DNA of 36,816 nt from an uncultured Bacteroidales bacterium (lineage in GTDB: Bacteria > Bacteroidota > Bacteroidia > Bacteroidales > P3), in NCBI GenBank assembly GCA_946613135.1, contig CAMOFI010000009.1, positions 1-36,816 of the forward strand, read 5' to 3'. Shown in pieces: positions 35,831-36,816 of the stretch. The notes beneath the pieces are model-generated. The model saw only the letters and a list, made by a program, of their open reading frames with translations, did not search any database and was not told where the DNA came from. Within the stretch, counting starts at the first letter, position 1; the number at the start of each line of letters is the position of its first letter. The translations under genes were made by a program, and so were the position numbers.

Positions 35831-36816
35831 ATGAGAAAAATAAACAGCATGTTTTTTGTCGGTTTGGCAGCCATGACGCTGACTTCTTGCGTCACCCTCG
35901 GCAAGTATGAAGCCCTGGAGTCGAAGAACGCACAGCTGCGCAGGGACTACAACACATCGCAGAGCGAACTGAGCGACCTGCGCGACGAGAATGCCAACCT
36001 GCAACGCCAGAACCAGTCGCTCAACACGCAAATAACCGACCTCAACGACCTTCGCAACCGCCAATACGACAGCATTGCCCTGCTGCATCAGCAGATGGCC
36101 AACATGAAGATGGGCTACGACACCCTTATCGAGAACTATAACCAACGCATCACCGGACAGAGCCAGGACCTTAACCGCACAAACAACCTTTTGGCCGTCC
36201 GCACCAAGGAACTAAACGACAAAGAAAACGACTTCCAGGCCAAAGAGCAGGCATTCAGAGAGCAAGAGAATGCACTGAGAGCCAAGCAAGCCGAACTTGA
36301 GAAGAAAGAGGCCGACGCACGAAAAGCCCTCGCCGCCAAGGAACGTGAACTCGAGAACCTGCGCACATCGCTGAACAATGCCCTGGTTGGCTTTGCAGAC
36401 AAAGGAATGAACGTCGAGACACGCGACGGCAAGGTTTACGTCTCGATGGACAGCAAACTGCTCTTCCCCTCGGCCAGCTGGACTGTGTCGAAGGAAGGTA
36501 TCGAAGCCATCAAGACCCTTGCCAAAGTGCTGGAGCAGAACACCGACCTCAACATCATGGTCGAAGGCCACACCGACAATGCAGCCTACAAAGGCAGTAC
36601 CGCCGTCAAAGACAACTGGGACCTTAGCGTCATGCGTGCCACTTCCATTGTCAAGCTCCTCCTGCAGCACGGTCCCGCCATCGACCCCACCCGCATCGAA
36701 GCCTGCGGCCACGCCGAGTTTGCACCCAAAGTGCCCAACGACACCCCTGCCAACAAGGCCCTCAACCGCCGCACCGAGATCATCCTAACGCCTAAGATGA
36801 CCGACATACTGAACCT
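35831..36816 (+). CDS. OmpA-family lipoprotein with coiled-coil region (truncated by window end)
   Basis: Open frame MRKINSMFFVGLAAMTLTSCVTLGKYEALESKNAQLRRDYN...; long coiled coil; OmpA C-domain SKLLFPSASWTVSKEGIEAIKTLAKVLEQNTDLNIMVEGHTDN...RIEACGHAEFAPKVPNDTPANKALNRRTEIILTP. No stop before the end, so absent from the ORF track. Confidence 0.95.
   Translation, partial: MRKINSMFFVGLAAMTLTSCVTLGKYEALESKNAQLRRDYNTSQSELSDLRDENANLQRQNQSLNTQITDLNDLRNRQYDSIALLHQQMANMKMGYDTLIENYNQRITGQSQDLNRTNNLLAVRTKELNDKENDFQAKEQAFREQENALRAKQAELEKKEADARKALAAKERELENLRTSLNNALVGFADKGMNVETRDGKVYVSMDSKLLFPSASWTVSKEGIEAIKTLAKVLEQNTDLNIMVEGHTDNAAYKGSTAVKDNWDLSVMRATSIVKLLLQHGPAIDPTRIEACGHAEFAPKVPNDTPANKALNRRTEIILTPKMTDILN

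Noticed and set aside
35792-36712. Minus-strand ORFs (117, 98, 166 aa) at the right edge
   Set aside because: Antisense to an open OmpA-family CDS (35831 onward) that is missing from the track only because its stop lies beyond the window.
1-36816. CRISPR arrays, tRNA/rRNA genes, integrases, transposases, restriction or toxin-antitoxin modules
   Set aside because: None recognised on either strand; a weak or highly diverged tRNA cannot be fully excluded without tRNAscan-SE.

Overview
This looks like a chromosomal segment from a Bacteroidetes (probably Bacteroidales) bacterium. The lineage call rests on protein style and on TAnnTTTG-type promoters. Most of it is housekeeping. Left to right: a decayed left edge (short degenerate repeats and a truncated AAA-ATPase remnant); an FKBP-type PPIase (-); a + strand operon leuS-nusB-DUF1573 lipoprotein-yajC-YbbR-like-coaE followed by a fused NfnA/NfnB-type oxidoreductase; a large signal peptidase I and a glycosyltransferase (-); topA (+); a probable six-gene minus-strand operon (TPR protein, outer-membrane beta-barrel, folC, parC/gyrA-like, glycosyltransferase, hflX); a TTG-started amidohydrolase plus an orphan family-5 solute-binding lipoprotein (+); nrdD-nrdG (class III ribonucleotide reductase and activase, -) preceded by a cobalamin riboswitch; a ClC channel with CBS domains (-); and an OmpA-family coiled-coil lipoprotein (+) running off the right edge. 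I saw no CRISPR array, rRNA, tRNA, intact mobile element or obvious defence island. The most interesting element is the cobalamin riboswitch leader of nrdDG (about 33393-33708, -). It has a consensus promoter, an unexplained ~150-nt 5' extension with a small uORF, and a 7-bp competing helix able to mask the conserved GGAGACC core. I found no convincing wholly new multi-gene system.
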